Part shown: piece by piece, positions 49,448-64,000 of the stretch
Layout: each line of letters begins with the position of its first letter
How positions within the stretch are numbered: position 1 is the first letter of the stretch
Assembly: GCA_003255065.1 (NCBI GenBank)
Contig: QAOA01004617.1
Coordinates: 71,563-135,562 of the forward strand
Direction of reading: 5' to 3'
Source: Cercis canadensis
Taxonomy: Eukaryota; Streptophyta; Magnoliopsida; Fabales; Fabaceae
Length of the DNA stretch: 64,000 bases
Made by a program: the position numbers and the translations under genes
The notes under the pieces: generated by a model
Database searches by the model: none
What the model was told of the DNA's origin: nothing
The model's input: the letters and a program-made list of their open reading frames with translations, nothing else

Positions 49448-50625
49448 CAATAGTTATGAATTATGTGTTTGAATATAAACTTTTTTCTTTTAAAGTTTAA
49501 GATCAGAGCCACTTTATCCCAAATATTTAAGATAAAAATGAAATTTCTCTAAAATTTACATTTCTATATTTTTTTTTGGCCATAAAGGAAATTGGATTAA
49601 AAAATATATTTTTCTCTAAGTATGATAGGCTTACTTTGATCTCATTTGACCAAGAAATACTTAACACTCCTCCAAACTTGGGTCGGGTTTTTGAATTGAT
49701 CAAGTTAGGGAAAAATAATCACATAGACTTTTCATGAGGTTTGATAAGATAATATAGATCATTCTAAGGGATATTCTTTAAAATACAATTTTGGAAGAGA
49801 GATTTATCTTATATAAAAATTAAATAGAAGAAATTAATATGTAACTTATAGAATAAAAAATGAGACTTTTTATTATCTTAAATTATAAAATAAGAGGAGG
49901 TTAGTATAATTTATTCAAAGAGTGTGTTTGGTACATTAGGTAAATAGAGTATAGTTAAAAAAGTATAGCTTTCTTTGTTTTAAGTATTGATATTAACTAT
50001 TAAGAGTAAACGGAGTAAAATCAAAAGAGTATAACTTAGTATTGTTACTCCTTAAAATGTTACTCTATTAATTTTTTCCTTTAATTAAGATCAAAATTTT
50101 ACTTTTGAAAAATACTAAATCCAAAGAATTAGGTCACACGGTGTATCCATTAATGAAGCGCCAGATACTCTCCATCATAGAGGTACCATATTTCAATCCC
50201 TTGCAACTAGGTGGAATGCGATTTCGGGAGGTGATAATCTACTCAACAAAATAAATAAATAAACCTCACTAAGCATAGAAGCCATAGAACAAAGTCTAGT
50301 TGAAATAATAAACTAGTAAAAAATATATCATGGTGAGAGTGTCCAACAAGAAAAATGACCGAAATTGGCAAGGCTCTATCTCTATTGAAAATATTCACGG
50401 GGATAACTAGAATCATCACCTTATCCTTTCCTAGCTAGAATGACTGCACAGATCTATGACCATTAACATCACCTTATCCTTACAATGTCAAAGAACACAT
50501 TGAAAATTTCTCATCTTTCAGATTTCTATGATGGTTTCAGCTAGGTTTATACAAGATGGCAACAATAATGCCCCTGCAGCAAAGTAAAAAAGAATGCAAC
50601 AGTGAGCTCAAAACGGATTAAAGCC
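49448..50625. other. 3' flank of the channel gene; no other gene
   Basis: AT-rich; the part from 50325 is the 3' untranslated region or downstream flank and is shared with 43150-43510. A degenerate SINE-like trace lies near 50135-50215. Confidence 0.5.
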
Positions 50626-62675
<12,050 letters not shown>

Positions 62676-62687
62676 AGCAGCCTTTTC

Positions 62688-62730
62688 TCCTCTCTCTCTC
62701 TCTCTCTCCCTCTCCCTCTCCCTCTCCCTC
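62688..62730. repeat. (CT)n microsatellite just upstream of the channel ATG
   Basis: CT and CCCTCT units fill 62688-62730, ending 12 nt before the start codon on the minus strand, where it reads as (GA)n in the 5' leader. GA/CT tracts are common in plant leaders and can influence expression; length variation is likely. Confidence 0.85.
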
Positions 62731-64000
62731 ACTTCACCGTAATCAAAATTAAACAAATGCTTGTAGGAGAAAGTGATGGTTGCGTGTAATTGGGGGAAAT
62801 AAATGAAAAAGAAAATAAATTGATGTATTAAAACATGTGGGGAAGAAAAATAAATTGCTGAAACGAATATTTTGAAATATGTACGGTCGCTTTCTGAGTT
62901 TGTTGTTACCATGAGATATGCATCTGGAGACCACAGAAAAGATGAAGTACTTCATAAGAGCGTATTAAATGAAACTGGACATTTTACAGTGTAAACATTT
63001 CTTAAATATATTTTTTAAAAATAATTTTAAATTAAAAATATTAAAAAAATATGTTGTTCAATATGTGAAAAATATTTTTAGGTAACTTGTGGCATGATAA
63101 AATTAAAATATTTTGAGCTATATGATAAGGTGGTTTTCCTTTTCACTCTAGCGTGTACACAGTTCAATTAATTTATTGTTCCAATTAAAGGTAGGAATGA
63201 AAAATTGACTAAAAACTTTACCAAAAAAAAAAAAATTGATTAAGAAGCTTCCTACAGCACTCTGACTCAAATATTACACTTTTACAACATTTTTACACAT
63301 TTATAACACTTTTAAACTTATTTACTTTAATATTACACTTTTTAAAAAATAAAAACTAAAAAAAAAAAACTTTCTCGGAGCAGTGGGGCTCATAGAACAC
63401 ATCATGAGCCTGTTGGCATGTCCCCACTAGAGCCCAGTCCACTCTTGTCACTTTCACACAGCTTTTTCAAGCATGTGGGGCCCAGGGGATACGAAAAGCT
63501 GCCATGTGACATGTCTTGTGGGGACACGCCAACTCCCTACTAGCATGTCCCCACAAGACATGCCAAATGGCAGCCGACGCTTCTCCTTTTGTCTGCAAGC
63601 GTGTCAGGGAATCCTGAAATTTTGTCGGGGGAAGTTGTGTGACTCCATTGGCGAATGGCGTGTCTAAGTTCTATATATGCTACCTCCATGGAGAGGAGTC
63701 CATCATTCATAGAAGAATTTTTTTTTTTCAATTTGCAAAGGAGATAAATTTTCAGTTCACAGAAGAGAAAAATTTTCATTAGTCAATTTTCTGTCAAGAC
63801 TTTTTTTGAATTTTTGTGGAGCGATATTTTATAAGATGCATTAAAATTTTAGTCATTGCTTAATCTGTATAATTGTTTTTGTTTTTTTTTTTTTATTTTA
63901 AACTTGATAATTTTTAATAATATATGTTTGTGTGAAAATACTAGTATAAATAAATTATGATAATATTTATATGTTAATTGTATATAATAATATTTAATTT
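62731..64000. other. Promoter side of the channel gene and repeats; no gene
   Basis: AT-rich up to 63280, then a GC-richer repeat, then an AT-rich end. A TATA-like TCTATATATGC at about 63669-63679, followed by a CT-free leader-like stretch, has no open frame of note downstream within the window. Confidence 0.45.
63280..63670. repeat. Foldback-family repeat with GC-rich centre, copy D
   Basis: An AT-rich arm (ATTACACTTTTTAAAAAATA and similar, 63280-63370) precedes a centre rich in GCATGTCCCC and GGGGACACGCC words. A strong hairpin lies at 63499-63574: CATGTCTTGTGGGGACA (63510-63526) pairs with TGTCCCCACAAGACATG (from 63546), with CTGCCAT/ATGGCAG extending the stem. The right AT-rich arm is not evident, so the copy may be truncated. 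Confidence 0.55.

Overview
The window is nuclear DNA of a flowering plant, most probably a woody eudicot; the species cannot be named from the sequence. The reasons are the AT-rich composition, genes split into many short exons with GT..AG introns of 80 bp to over 2 kb, plant-only gene families (Aux/IAA, plastid POLLUX-like channel), and many MITEs, SINEs, LTR and LINE remnants. Ten single N characters (1847, 13505, 14563, 26488, 33015, 40857, 41758, 48611, 49447, 58679) mark contig joins, and several are flanked by duplicated sequence, so some apparent repeats are assembly artefacts.

Layout. 1-7850: intergenic, no gene seen. 8221-9103 (+): a four-exon Aux/IAA repressor (191 aa), IAA4-like, with two TGTCGG-type auxin-response cores upstream of its TATA box. 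9104-19031: a long intergenic stretch with a TRIM/copia-like remnant, a 549-bp Mutator-like MITE and foldback elements. 19032-29792 (-): a 17-exon GH47 alpha-mannosidase of the EDEM class, MNS4-like (612 aa); its introns hold two LINE 3'-end fragments and a hAT-type insertion. 29793-35216: intergenic, dominated by a 2.95-kb inverted-repeat element with 9-bp target duplications and a filling of degenerate TTTAGGG repeats. 35217-39277 (-): an 8-exon rRNA-processing EFG1-family protein (334 aa). 39278-43100: repeats, including the second copy of the 549-bp MITE. 43510-48315 (-): a broken partial copy (exons 13-24) of the neighbouring channel gene. 50626-62675 (-): the intact 24-exon POLLUX-like plastid envelope channel gene (884 aa). 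62676-64000: promoter side plus a GC-rich hairpin repeat.

The four genes do not form a pathway: auxin signalling, ER glycoprotein quality control, ribosome assembly and plastid ion transport. Their order (IAA4, MNS4, EFG1/DUF2361, POLLUX-like) matches, from memory, the Arabidopsis series At5g43700, At5g43710, At5g43720 and At5g43745, which supports the paralogue names. The most informative structural story is a tandem duplication between EFG1 and the channel gene: the pseudogene copy is joined near 48440 to a copy of the EFG1 5' flank. After the duplication the intact gene seems to have gained a 163-bp solo LTR and the pseudogene a 95-bp SINE, each with a target duplication and an empty site in the other copy. 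All coordinates and splice sites were read by eye; no alignment or database search was run.
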